The notes under the pieces are model-generated. The model ran no database searches and was not told the DNA's origin. It was given only the letters and a program-made list of their open reading frames with translations. From an uncultured Selenomonadales bacterium (lineage in GTDB: Bacteria; Bacillota; Negativicutes; Selenomonadales; Selenomonadaceae): a stretch of DNA of 8,177 bases. Made by a program: the position numbers and the translations under genes. Each line of letters begins with the position of its first letter. Positions within the stretch are counted from its first letter, which is position 1. The DNA is taken from assembly GCA_946403735.1 (NCBI GenBank), contig CAMJAZ010000049.1:1-8177 (forward strand), read 5' to 3'. Below, piece by piece: positions 1-4,910 of the stretch.

Positions 1-5
1 CGGTT

Positions 6-82
6 GGACCCGTAGCTCAGTTGGTTAGAGCAACCGGCTCATAACCGGTCGGTCCTAGGTTCAAGTCCTAGTGGGTCCACCA
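6..82 (+). tRNA. tRNA with CAU anticodon (tRNA-Ile2 or elongator tRNA-Met)
   Basis: A full cloverleaf is visible. The acceptor stem pairs 6-12 with 72-78 (last pair G-U), the anticodon stem pairs 33-37 with 45-49, the loop is CTCATAA with anticodon CAT at 40-42, the discriminator is A79, and CCA is encoded at 80-82. It is not an initiator: the first acceptor pair is a normal G-C and the anticodon stem lacks the GGG/CCC signature. The acceptor stem has C4-G69 and C5-G68, known determinants for TilS lysidine modification in E. coli, so tRNA-Ile2 reading AUA is slightly favoured over elongator Met. Confidence 0.93.
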
Positions 83-98
83 AAAATTTTTTTGTTAA

Positions 99-176
99 GG
101 CCTTGTAGCTCAGTTGGATTAGAGCGTTTGACTACGAATCAAAAGGTCGGGGGTTCGAATCCCTCCAAGGTCACCA
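99..176 (+). tRNA. tRNA-Arg (ACG)
   Basis: The acceptor stem pairs 99-105 with 166-172, the anticodon stem pairs 127-131 with 139-143, and the loop CTACGAA gives anticodon ACG at 134-136. CCA is encoded at 174-176. The wobble A is expected to be deaminated to inosine by TadA, so this tRNA would read CGU, CGC and CGA. It lies 16 nt after the previous tRNA and is probably co-transcribed with it. Confidence 0.95.
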
Positions 177-184
177 CAAAATAA

Positions 185-268
185 GGGTAGGTGCCCGAGT
201 GGCTAAAGGGGGCGGACTGTAAATCCGTTGCATTTGCTACGATGGTTCGAATCCATCCCTGCCCACCA
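185..268 (+). tRNA. tRNA-Tyr (GTA)
   Basis: The acceptor stem pairs 185-191 with 258-264 (one U-G pair), and the T-stem pairs 241-245 with 253-257. The anticodon loop CTGTAAA gives GTA at 219-221. A long variable arm between the anticodon stem and the T-arm makes it a class II tRNA, as is normal for bacterial tRNA-Tyr. CCA is encoded at 266-268. It is the last member of the cluster, 13 nt before a terminator stem. Confidence 0.95.
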
Positions 269-281
269 TTTTGAAAGTAAC

Positions 282-308
282 AGCGTCGTCGTAGCACGGC
301 GCTTTTTT
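282..308 (+). terminator. Rho-independent terminator of the tRNA cluster
   Basis: An 8-bp stem pairs 282-289 with 296-303 (one G-U pair) around a 6-nt loop and is followed by a run of T at 303-308. It lies just after tRNA-Tyr on the same strand, so it ends the tRNA transcript. Confidence 0.85.
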
Positions 309-323
309 GAATTAAGAATGAAT

Positions 324-359
324 AAAAAATAGGAGTTAGAGTAAGTCACTCTAGCTCCT
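324..359 (-). terminator. Rho-independent terminator of the chemoreceptor/sugar-receptor block
   Basis: A 12-bp stem pairs 331-342 with 348-359 (one G-U pair) around a 5-nt loop. Read on the minus strand it runs straight into a T-rich tract (A-rich on + at 324-329). It lies 21 nt past the stop codon of the last minus-strand gene and faces the tRNA terminator, so the two convergent units are insulated from each other. Confidence 0.88.
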
Positions 360-379
360 GCTTTCATTTCAAATTTTAC

Positions 380-1393
380 TTAAAACTGGTCAATATTGCT
401 ACGGTCGATAATCTGTGGCGTGCAAAGGTACGCGGGAACAACTTTAACGCCGTTATCGTAAGTCGTCACGTCGTTAATGTCGGGAACTGTGCCGTCGACG
501 ACAGCTTTAACCATACGAAAACATTTCAACGTTAAAACTTCGGGGTCTTTAGCTACAGTAAAAGTTTGTTGACCATTTTTAATTCTTTCAAGCGCGGCAG
601 GGTCGGCGTCAAGCCCACAAATTAACGGTATGGGTTGACCTGCGCGGCGCATTTCTTCAAGGATAACGCCAGCAATTTCATCATTCGGCGCAATTATAGC
701 GTGAAGTGTTTCGCCGTTGCTGTAATACTTCGCCAAAAGTTCCTTAATGCGTGGACGTGCATTTTCAGCGTACCAATCTTTAACCGTGACTTGGTCAAAG
801 TCAGTTTGTCCCGAACGACAGACAAGCTGTCCATTCTTCAAGTACGGATCAAAAATTTTCATAATGTTTCTTAAAAAAATGTGGGAGTTATTATCCGTCG
901 TGCCGCCTGCAAAAAATTCAATGTTATAAGGTCCGCCGCCTTTTCGCAAGTTCAAAACTGTTTCAAAGTACAACGCCTGCGCTTCGCCTACCGCGTCATT
1001 GTCGTAGCTGGCGTAGTAAGTCACGGCGTCCGTACCAAAAATAATTCTGTCAAAGGCTATAATCGGTACATTGTAAGATTTTGTTTCCTCAAGCGCTTGT
1101 GCAAATGCGGAAGAGTCAATCGCACCAACTACGACACAGCCAGGCTTAGTTTTAATCGCCTCAATAACTTGTGCAACTTGTTCGTCACTGGTTGAGGAAA
1201 TTTTCATATCAACTTTAAAGCCGTCTTCTTCAAGATACCTTTGCAAGGCACTACCGTTACGCTCCCAACTCGGCGTAGTGTTCGGAAAACATACAGCAAC
1301 AGTTTTGTGTCCTGAAGTACTCGTACCGCAACCAGTTAATAAAACTGTTATCGTCATAAGCGCGGCGATGCATAAAAATTTTAGCGTATCCAT
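380..1393 (-). CDS. ChvE-like sugar-binding lipoprotein (second of a tandem pair)
   Basis: This is a periplasmic-binding-protein-fold receptor of 337 residues (Peripla_BP_4 class). Residues 1-21 are a lipoprotein signal peptide ending in the lipobox LTGC, so Cys22 is the lipidated residue and the protein should be membrane-anchored outside the cytoplasm. Hallmarks of the ChvE multiple-sugar-binding subgroup are visible by eye: AIDSS (91-95), AFDR (113-116), YYASYDN (126-132), the IEFFAGGTTDNN block (158-169), SGQ (194-196), APNDEIAG (235-242), GLDADP (260-265), AKDPE (281-285) and YDNGVKVVP (312-320). In that family such proteins bind aldose monosaccharides and either feed ABC importers or signal to membrane sensors. 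The exact sugar cannot be read from sequence. The start has the SD GGAGA (1401-1405) 7 nt upstream. The gene follows its paralogue after 21 nt, so the two are co-transcribed, and it is the last gene before the terminator. No permease or ATPase gene is present in the window. Confidence 0.9.
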   Translation of the reverse strand: MDTLKFLCIAALMTITVLLTGCGTSTSGHKTVAVCFPNTTPSWERNGSALQRYLEEDGFKVDMKISSTSDEQVAQVIEAIKTKPGCVVVGAIDSSAFAQALEETKSYNVPIIAFDRIIFGTDAVTYYASYDNDAVGEAQALYFETVLNLRKGGGPYNIEFFAGGTTDNNSHIFLRNIMKIFDPYLKNGQLVCRSGQTDFDQVTVKDWYAENARPRIKELLAKYYSNGETLHAIIAPNDEIAGVILEEMRRAGQPIPLICGLDADPAALERIKNGQQTFTVAKDPEVLTLKCFRMVKAVVDGTVPDINDVTTYDNGVKVVPAYLCTPQIIDRSNIDQF

Positions 1394-1979
1394 TTTTATT
1401 TCTCCATCTATAACTTAGTAACTGTTCACGTTTGTTTTGTCGATAATTTGAGGAGTGCAGAGGTAGGAAGGTACAATCTTTACGCCGTTATTGTAGGTTT
1501 TCACGTCATTTATGTCTGGTTCAGTTCCTTCGACGACAGCTTTAACCATACGAAAACATTTAGCAGTTAAAACGTCGGGGTCTTTAGCAATGGTAAAAGT
1601 TTGTTGACCATTTTTAATTCTTTCAATAGCCTTTGGATCGCCGTCAAGCCCAGAAATTAATGGTGCAGGTCTACCAGCTTTTTGAATTTCATCAAGAATA
1701 ACGCCAGCAATTTCATCGTTCGGCGCAAGTATGGCGTGAAGTGTTTCACCGTTGCTGTAATACTTCGTCAAAAGCTCCCTAATGCGGGGACGTGCATTTT
1801 CAGCTTGCCAATCTTTAACTGCGACGGAATTAAAATCAGTTTGTCCTGAACGACAGACAAGTTGTCCATTCTTTAAGTATGGGTCAAGCATTTTCATAAC
1901 GGTATCGAAGAAAATATGCGCGTTATTATCAGCTGGACCGCCTGCAAAAAATTCAATGTTATAAGGTCCGCCGCCTTTT
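903..1979 (-). repeat. Tandem gene duplication with perfectly matching DNA tracts
   Basis: The two sugar-receptor genes align at a constant offset of 1035 nt over the C-terminal two-thirds. Several tracts are identical at DNA level, including third codon positions: 903-944 with 1938-1979 (42 nt), 558-591 with 1593-1626 (34 nt) and 495-526 with 1530-1561 (32 nt). Between these tracts silent differences are common. This pattern suggests either strong codon constraint or patchy gene conversion after the duplication. Confidence 0.75.
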
Positions 1980-2431
1980 TGAAGATTCATTGCCGCTTCA
2001 AAGTACAGCGCTTGAGCCTCACCGATAGCGTCATTATCAAAGCTGGCGTAGTAACTTACAGCGTCAGTATTCAAAATAATTCTGTCAAAGGCGATAATTG
2101 GCACGTTATAATTTTTAGCGTCTTCCAGTACGTCAACCAATGCCGCAGAATCAATCGCGCCAATTACCATACATTTAGGCTTATGTTGGAGCGCCTCTTT
2201 AATAAGTTGCTGTTGTTCTTCAATGGTAGCAGAACTTTTCACGTCAACAGTAAAGCCGTCTTCCTCAAGATAATTTTTAAGAGATTCGGCGTTACGTTGC
2301 CAACTCGGCGTAGTATTTGGAAAACATATTGCAACATTTTTTTCGCCAGTATCTGCACTACTGCCGCAACCTGTAAGCGCGACGGTAAATATTAGCAGAA
2401 AGGTGGCTAATAAAAATTTTAATTTACGCAT
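1415..2431 (-). CDS. ChvE-like sugar-binding lipoprotein (first of a tandem pair)
   Basis: This 338-residue paralogue of the downstream gene matches it along the whole length except for divergent signal-peptide and linker residues and a one-codon length difference near the N-terminus. The signal peptide ends in LTGC with Cys22 lipidated. The same ChvE-type landmarks occur: AFDR (114-117), YYASFDN, FAGGPADNN, SGQTDF, APNDEIAG, GLDGDP, AKDPD and YNNGVKIVPSYL. Differences from the paralogue fall in loops that may line the binding cleft (TTDNNS against PADNNA; GLDADP against GLDGDP), so the pair may differ in ligand. This is inference. The SD AAGGAAG lies about 2439-2445, giving a good distance to the ATG at 2429-2431. 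Upstream is a 148-nt heptamer-repeat spacer and then the chemoreceptor gene on the same strand, which suggests a receptor/chemoreceptor module rather than an importer. Confidence 0.9.
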   Translation of the reverse strand: MRKLKFLLATFLLIFTVALTGCGSSADTGEKNVAICFPNTTPSWQRNAESLKNYLEEDGFTVDVKSSATIEEQQQLIKEALQHKPKCMVIGAIDSAALVDVLEDAKNYNVPIIAFDRIILNTDAVSYYASFDNDAIGEAQALYFEAAMNLQKGGGPYNIEFFAGGPADNNAHIFFDTVMKMLDPYLKNGQLVCRSGQTDFNSVAVKDWQAENARPRIRELLTKYYSNGETLHAILAPNDEIAGVILDEIQKAGRPAPLISGLDGDPKAIERIKNGQQTFTIAKDPDVLTAKCFRMVKAVVEGTEPDINDVKTYNNGVKIVPSYLCTPQIIDKTNVNSY

Positions 2432-2446
2432 TGTGTCACTTCCTTA

Positions 2447-2585
2447 TTAGCTTTTAGCTTTTAGGATAAAATTACTAACTACTAACTACTAACTAGCTTG
2501 TAGCCTGTAGCTGGTAGGATTTTTACGAGCTACCCGCTACCAGCTTGATTAGCTTGTAGCTTGTACTACTAACTACTGACTAAAT
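2447..2585. repeat. Degenerate heptanucleotide tandem-repeat array between chemoreceptor and sugar-receptor genes
   Basis: Nearly the whole spacer reads in 7-nt units. From left: AGCTTTT twice (2449-2462) and AGGATAA; ACTAACT three times (2474-2494); AGCTTGT, AGCCTGT, AGCTGGT (2495-2515) and AGGATTT; then ACGAGCT, ACCCGCT, ACCAGCT (2525-2545), which are AGCNNGT units on the other strand; AGCTTGT twice (2551-2564); and ACTAACT, ACTGACT (2568-2581), which overlap the stop codon of the chemoreceptor gene. The common core is AGCNNGT or its relative AGTNAGT on one strand or the other. Switching orientation creates a 9-bp inverted repeat, 2509-2517 with 2537-2545. It resembles the short tandemly repeated repetitive (STRR) heptamers known from filamentous cyanobacteria; I do not recognise this particular family. 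Confidence 0.85.
2509..2545. other. Potential intercistronic hairpin formed by inverted heptamers
   Basis: AGCTGGTAG (2509-2517) pairs with CTACCAGCT (2537-2545) around a 19-nt loop, lying between the chemoreceptor stop and the first sugar-receptor start. In the minus-strand transcript no U-run follows the stem, so it is not a standard terminator. It might act as an RNA-stability or processing element, letting the downstream receptors accumulate more than the chemoreceptor. Confidence 0.45.
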
Positions 2586-4277
2586 TTTAAACTTGGACGC
2601 GGACGCCGTAAGCTCTTCGGCAAGTTCGGAAAGTTTTTTGCTAGCGTTAGCAACTTCATCAATCGACGCAGATTGTTCCTCCGTAGCCGCGCTAACTGAT
2701 TCAGTTTCGGAGCTAACATCTTTGCTGGAACGGTTAAGTTCATCCATAGCATCAACAAGTTTGTCGACGCGGTTAGCCGCCATTTTAGCATTGTTCAAAA
2801 TTTCTACGGCGTGACTTGTCAACTGCGCTATAGCCGCCGTGATATTCTTGAAGGAATCGCCAGCCTCTGCAACTACAACTTTTCCGCTTTCAACTTCTTT
2901 GTTGCCGCGCTCCATTTGTTCAAGCGCTTCTTTCATTTCATTTTGAATACTTGTAATAAGTTCGGCAATTTGTGACGCCGCAATATTTGAACCTTCAGCA
3001 AGCTTTCTAACTTCATCAGCTACAACTGCAAAACCGCGACCTGCTGAACCTGCGCGGGCAGCCTCAATAGCCGCGTTGAGTGCCAGTAAGTTTGTCTGTT
3101 CAGCAATGTTTGAAATTGTCGAACTGATATTTCCTATTTGCGTTGAACGCTCGGCAAGTTGTTCAATAACCTTTGCAGTCCTATTCACGCTATTGGCAAC
3201 TGCAGACATTTGGTCAACTGCGCCACGAACTGCCGTTCTGCCAGATTCGGCAATATCTTCAACATTTTTAGCGGAGCTGACGGATGAATCAGCTTTCGTT
3301 TCAAATCCCTGTAAAAGTTCAGCGAAGGCGCGAATATCATCTGTTGACTGTTCAACGGCTACGCCTTGTTTACTAGCATTTTCAGCAACATTGCCGATTG
3401 ACGCGGCGACTTGTTGAGTTGCCAACGCACTTTGCGACGCATTTTCATTCAACTGCGCGGCAAAAGTTGCGGCGTCACTTGCATTGCGCTGAATATTTTC
3501 TATAAGCTTACGAAGTTTGCCGATTGTGTCAGCGTAAATTTGAGTGAGCGTACCAAATTCATCTTGAGTTTGTGGCGTAGCTTGGACAGTCAAATTTCCT
3601 GCGGCAAGTTCGCGCGAAACGTTCGACAAATATTCAATCGAATTGAGAATTGTTTTGCTAAGGAAGTACGCCATAAAGATTGAAAATACAACTACAACAA
3701 CAATCATAATCGTTAAAATTAAGCGCGTCTGCGTATACTTATTTTCCGACGCGATAACTTCAGCGTGAATGAAATCTTTGCGGTTATCTAAAACTTTATT
3801 TAACTTCGTTCCGATGTACGTGTACATTTTGCTGGAACTTTCAAGGAGACGGGCGGCTTCAGGTACGTTGCCATTTTTAGCAAAGTCAATAACGCGCTTG
3901 GAATTGCTTTTATACTGATCCCACGTATCGCGCATATCTTTAAAATCGTTGGCAATATCGCCTTCCAAAGTTGGCTGGATTGTGTCAAAAGTTATGTCAA
4001 TTTGGTCAGCCAATTTTTTAGTTTGTTGGGCGGCAAAAATTCTACCTGGCAACGTCGTAGCGTCTATTACTGCGTATTCACCTTGCCGATAGTCACTCAT
4101 AGAACGTCCAGATTCAGACGCGGCAATTACGCCTTGAAGATGTTGCGTTGCAATTCTCAACGCGCCGTCATTTATTGACGATAAACTAAACGATGAATAA
4201 ACTCCGCTGACGACAAATGCAATTATTAACAGTATGAAGACGAAAAATAATTTTTGCCGAATACTCATAGAATTCAT
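2580..4277 (-). CDS. Methyl-accepting chemotaxis protein with a 4HB-type sensor region
   Basis: This is a 565-residue transmembrane chemoreceptor that should control the CheA kinase through CheW. In order: TM1 (about 9-29); an extracytoplasmic, helical region of about 155 residues (30-185) matching the size and style of 4HB_MCP sensors; TM2 (about 186-206); HAMP (about 207-260); then a long coiled-coil signalling domain. The signalling hairpin tip is unmistakable at about 392-425, with EQTNLLALNAAIEAARAG followed by GRGFAVVADEVRKLAE. The protein ends SKFKI with no C-terminal CheR/CheB-tethering pentapeptide. An ATG nine codons upstream (4304) is in frame, but the sequence AAAGGGGGAGGGG just before 4277 is clearly the Shine-Dalgarno site, so ATG 4275-4277 is taken as the start. 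Its downstream neighbours are two sugar-binding lipoproteins, the kind of protein known to dock on chemoreceptors such as Trg in E. coli. Docking here is inference. Confidence 0.92.
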   Translation of the reverse strand: MNSMSIRQKLFFVFILLIIAFVVSGVYSSFSLSSINDGALRIATQHLQGVIAASESGRSMSDYRQGEYAVIDATTLPGRIFAAQQTKKLADQIDITFDTIQPTLEGDIANDFKDMRDTWDQYKSNSKRVIDFAKNGNVPEAARLLESSSKMYTYIGTKLNKVLDNRKDFIHAEVIASENKYTQTRLILTIMIVVVVVFSIFMAYFLSKTILNSIEYLSNVSRELAAGNLTVQATPQTQDEFGTLTQIYADTIGKLRKLIENIQRNASDAATFAAQLNENASQSALATQQVAASIGNVAENASKQGVAVEQSTDDIRAFAELLQGFETKADSSVSSAKNVEDIAESGRTAVRGAVDQMSAVANSVNRTAKVIEQLAERSTQIGNISSTISNIAEQTNLLALNAAIEAARAGSAGRGFAVVADEVRKLAEGSNIAASQIAELITSIQNEMKEALEQMERGNKEVESGKVVVAEAGDSFKNITAAIAQLTSHAVEILNNAKMAANRVDKLVDAMDELNRSSKDVSSETESVSAATEEQSASIDEVANASKKLSELAEELTASASKFKI

Positions 4278-4280
4278 TCT

Positions 4281-4292
4281 TACCCCTCCCCC
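4281..4292 (-). promoter_or_regulatory. Ribosome binding site that decides the chemoreceptor start
   Basis: On the minus strand the sequence GGGGGAGGGGTA lies immediately before the ATG at 4275-4277. If translation began at the upstream ATG (4302-4304), this purine run would be coding (Lys-Gly-Gly-Gly-Val) and that ATG would have no comparable site. Confidence 0.8.
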
Positions 4293-4320
4293 TTTTAAGC
4301 GCAAAAAATTAACGGAAAAT

Positions 4321-4350
4321 TTTATACGCTTAAATTAAATACGCGGCTAA
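4321..4350 (-). promoter_or_regulatory. Putative promoter of the chemoreceptor block
   Basis: The minus strand has TATAAA (4326-4321) as a -10 candidate and TTTAGC (4351-4346) 19 nt upstream as a poor -35. The leader to the start codon would be roughly 35-40 nt. The -10 box is flanked by an 8-bp inverted repeat, TTTAAGCG at 4294-4301 and CGCTTAAA at 4327-4334. The weak -35 fits activator dependence and sits against the shared GGCAGGAAAATTTA motif. Confidence 0.4.
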
Positions 4351-4361
4351 ATTTTCCTGCC
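4348..4361 (-). promoter_or_regulatory. Shared motif GGCAGGAAAATTTA, copy facing the chemoreceptor
   Basis: Read on the minus strand, this 14-nt element lies exactly 21 nt upstream of the TATAAA box (4321-4326). A near-identical element, one A shorter, sits 21 nt upstream of the other divergent promoter in the same orientation relative to transcription. It is a candidate activator site or a non-standard -35 region. Confidence 0.55.
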
Positions 4362-4475
4362 GCAACATAAAAATTATTTATAGACAGTTTGTAGAATGAT
4401 TAATGTTAATGCGTAAAGCATAATAAAAATTTTTCCATGTTGCCTAATCCCTAATTTAGTAATTATAAAATTTTT

Positions 4476-4488
4476 GGCAGGAAATTTA
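4476..4488 (+). promoter_or_regulatory. Shared motif GGCAGGAAATTTA, copy facing the STAS/phosphatase operon
   Basis: This 13-nt element lies exactly 21 nt upstream of TATAAT (4510-4515). It is the reverse-oriented partner of 4348-4361, differing only by one A in the A-run. It overlaps the position where a -35 box would sit, so a protein bound here would touch RNA polymerase directly. Confidence 0.55.
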
Positions 4489-4515
4489 CCAATTTAGAAG
4501 AATCATTTGTATAAT
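4485..4515 (+). promoter_or_regulatory. Putative promoter of the STAS/phosphatase operon
   Basis: A perfect TATAAT lies at 4510-4515. The best -35 candidates are TTTACC (4485-4490, spacer 19) or TTACCA (4486-4491, spacer 18), both weak. Transcription would start near 4522, about 25 nt before the TTG start codon. Confidence 0.5.
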
Positions 4516-4530
4516 TCAAAGTAAATTAAA

Positions 4531-4549
4531 GAGAGGAGATTTAGTTTTG
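4531..4549 (+). promoter_or_regulatory. Ribosome binding site and TTG start of the STAS gene
   Basis: GAGAGGAG (4531-4538) is followed after 8 nt by TTG (4547-4549). The next in-frame ATG falls at residue 24, inside the STAS fold, so TTG is the credible start. Confidence 0.8.
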
Positions 4550-4879
4550 GAAAAGACAATAAATTTTAGTGAAGCATTTAAAGGCGGCTGGTACATTCTC
4601 GGCATTATTGGTCGAATGGATACGGCTACTGCGCCTGTTGGTGAAGAAAAAATAAAAATGATAATGTTGAATCATTGGAAAGTAGCGCTTGATTTAAGTT
4701 CGTTAGAATACATTTCCAGCGCTGGACTTCGTGTACTCCTTCGCGTTGCCAAAATTGCTAACAAAGAAAAAAAAGAAATTGTAATTTGTGGCGCTAAAGG
4801 TATGGTGCAGGAAATTCTTGATGATTTTGATATTGAAGGTTTTTATACCGTCTACAATTCTGTTGACGATTTAGAGTAA
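4547..4879 (+). CDS. STAS-domain anti-sigma-factor antagonist
   Basis: This is a small cytoplasmic single-domain protein of 110 residues, the usual length for SpoIIAA/RsbV-type antagonists. The core motif DLSSLEYISSAGLRVLL (49-65) contains Ser58, two residues before Gly60 and so aligned with the serine phosphorylated in SpoIIAA (Ser58) and RsbV (Ser56). The aspartate that precedes this serine in SpoIIAA is Ser57 here. In the family the unphosphorylated form captures an anti-sigma factor/kinase and releases its sigma factor; a PP2C phosphatase reactivates the phosphorylated form. The next gene, starting 31 nt after this stop, encodes exactly such a phosphatase, so this protein is its likely substrate. 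No kinase or sigma factor lies in the window. Some STAS proteins instead control other partners, so the output is open. Confidence 0.9.
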   Translation: MEKTINFSEAFKGGWYILGIIGRMDTATAPVGEEKIKMIMLNHWKVALDLSSLEYISSAGLRVLLRVAKIANKEKKEIVICGAKGMVQEILDDFDIEGFYTVYNSVDDLE

Positions 4880-4887
4880 TAAAATCA

Positions 4888-4901
4888 CCGCCTTTGCGGA
4901 G
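4888..4901 (+). promoter_or_regulatory. Small hairpin overlapping the phosphatase Shine-Dalgarno site
   Basis: CCGC (4888-4891) can pair with GCGG (4896-4899) around a CTTT loop. The second arm overlaps the SD GGAG (4898-4901), which is 9 nt before ATG 4911. Translation of the STAS gene stops at 4879, so a terminating ribosome could open this stem. It is a candidate for translational coupling, but the stem is only 4 bp. Confidence 0.35.
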
Positions 4902-4910
4902 ATGATAAAA

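Noticed and set aside
747..1964. Two similar 60-residue + strand reading frames (747-929 and 1782-1964) that look like conserved small antisense proteins.
   Set aside because: They are antisense to the same region of the two paralogous sugar-receptor genes, so their similarity follows from the conserved minus-strand proteins. Neither has a convincing ribosome binding site.
1916..2395. A 159-residue + strand reading frame opposite the first sugar-receptor gene.
   Set aside because: It lies wholly inside a clearly coding minus-strand gene, has no domain-like pattern or ribosome binding site, and is explained by a chance lack of stops in an antisense frame.
2471..2582. A CRISPR array in the repetitive spacer.
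   Set aside because: The units are 7 nt and contiguous, with no unique spacers of 25-40 nt and no cas genes.
3588..3606. A third partial copy of the promoter motif, GCAGGAAATTT on the minus strand, inside the chemoreceptor gene.
   Set aside because: It encodes the ordinary HAMP segment AAGNLT and has no promoter-like sequence at the right distance, so it is probably coincidence.
2593..3683. Ser/Ala-rich + strand reading frames and a 72-residue minus-strand frame overlapping the chemoreceptor.
   Set aside because: They are antisense or out-of-frame readings of the repetitive Ala/Ser/Glu-rich coiled-coil coding sequence.
4474..4490. A sigma-54-like -24/-12 element (TTGGCAGGAAATTTACC) upstream of the STAS gene.
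   Set aside because: The -24 half fits, but the -12 half reads TTAC instead of TTGC. The divergent copy has an extra A that breaks the strict sigma-54 spacing, and good -10 boxes lie 21 nt downstream of both copies.
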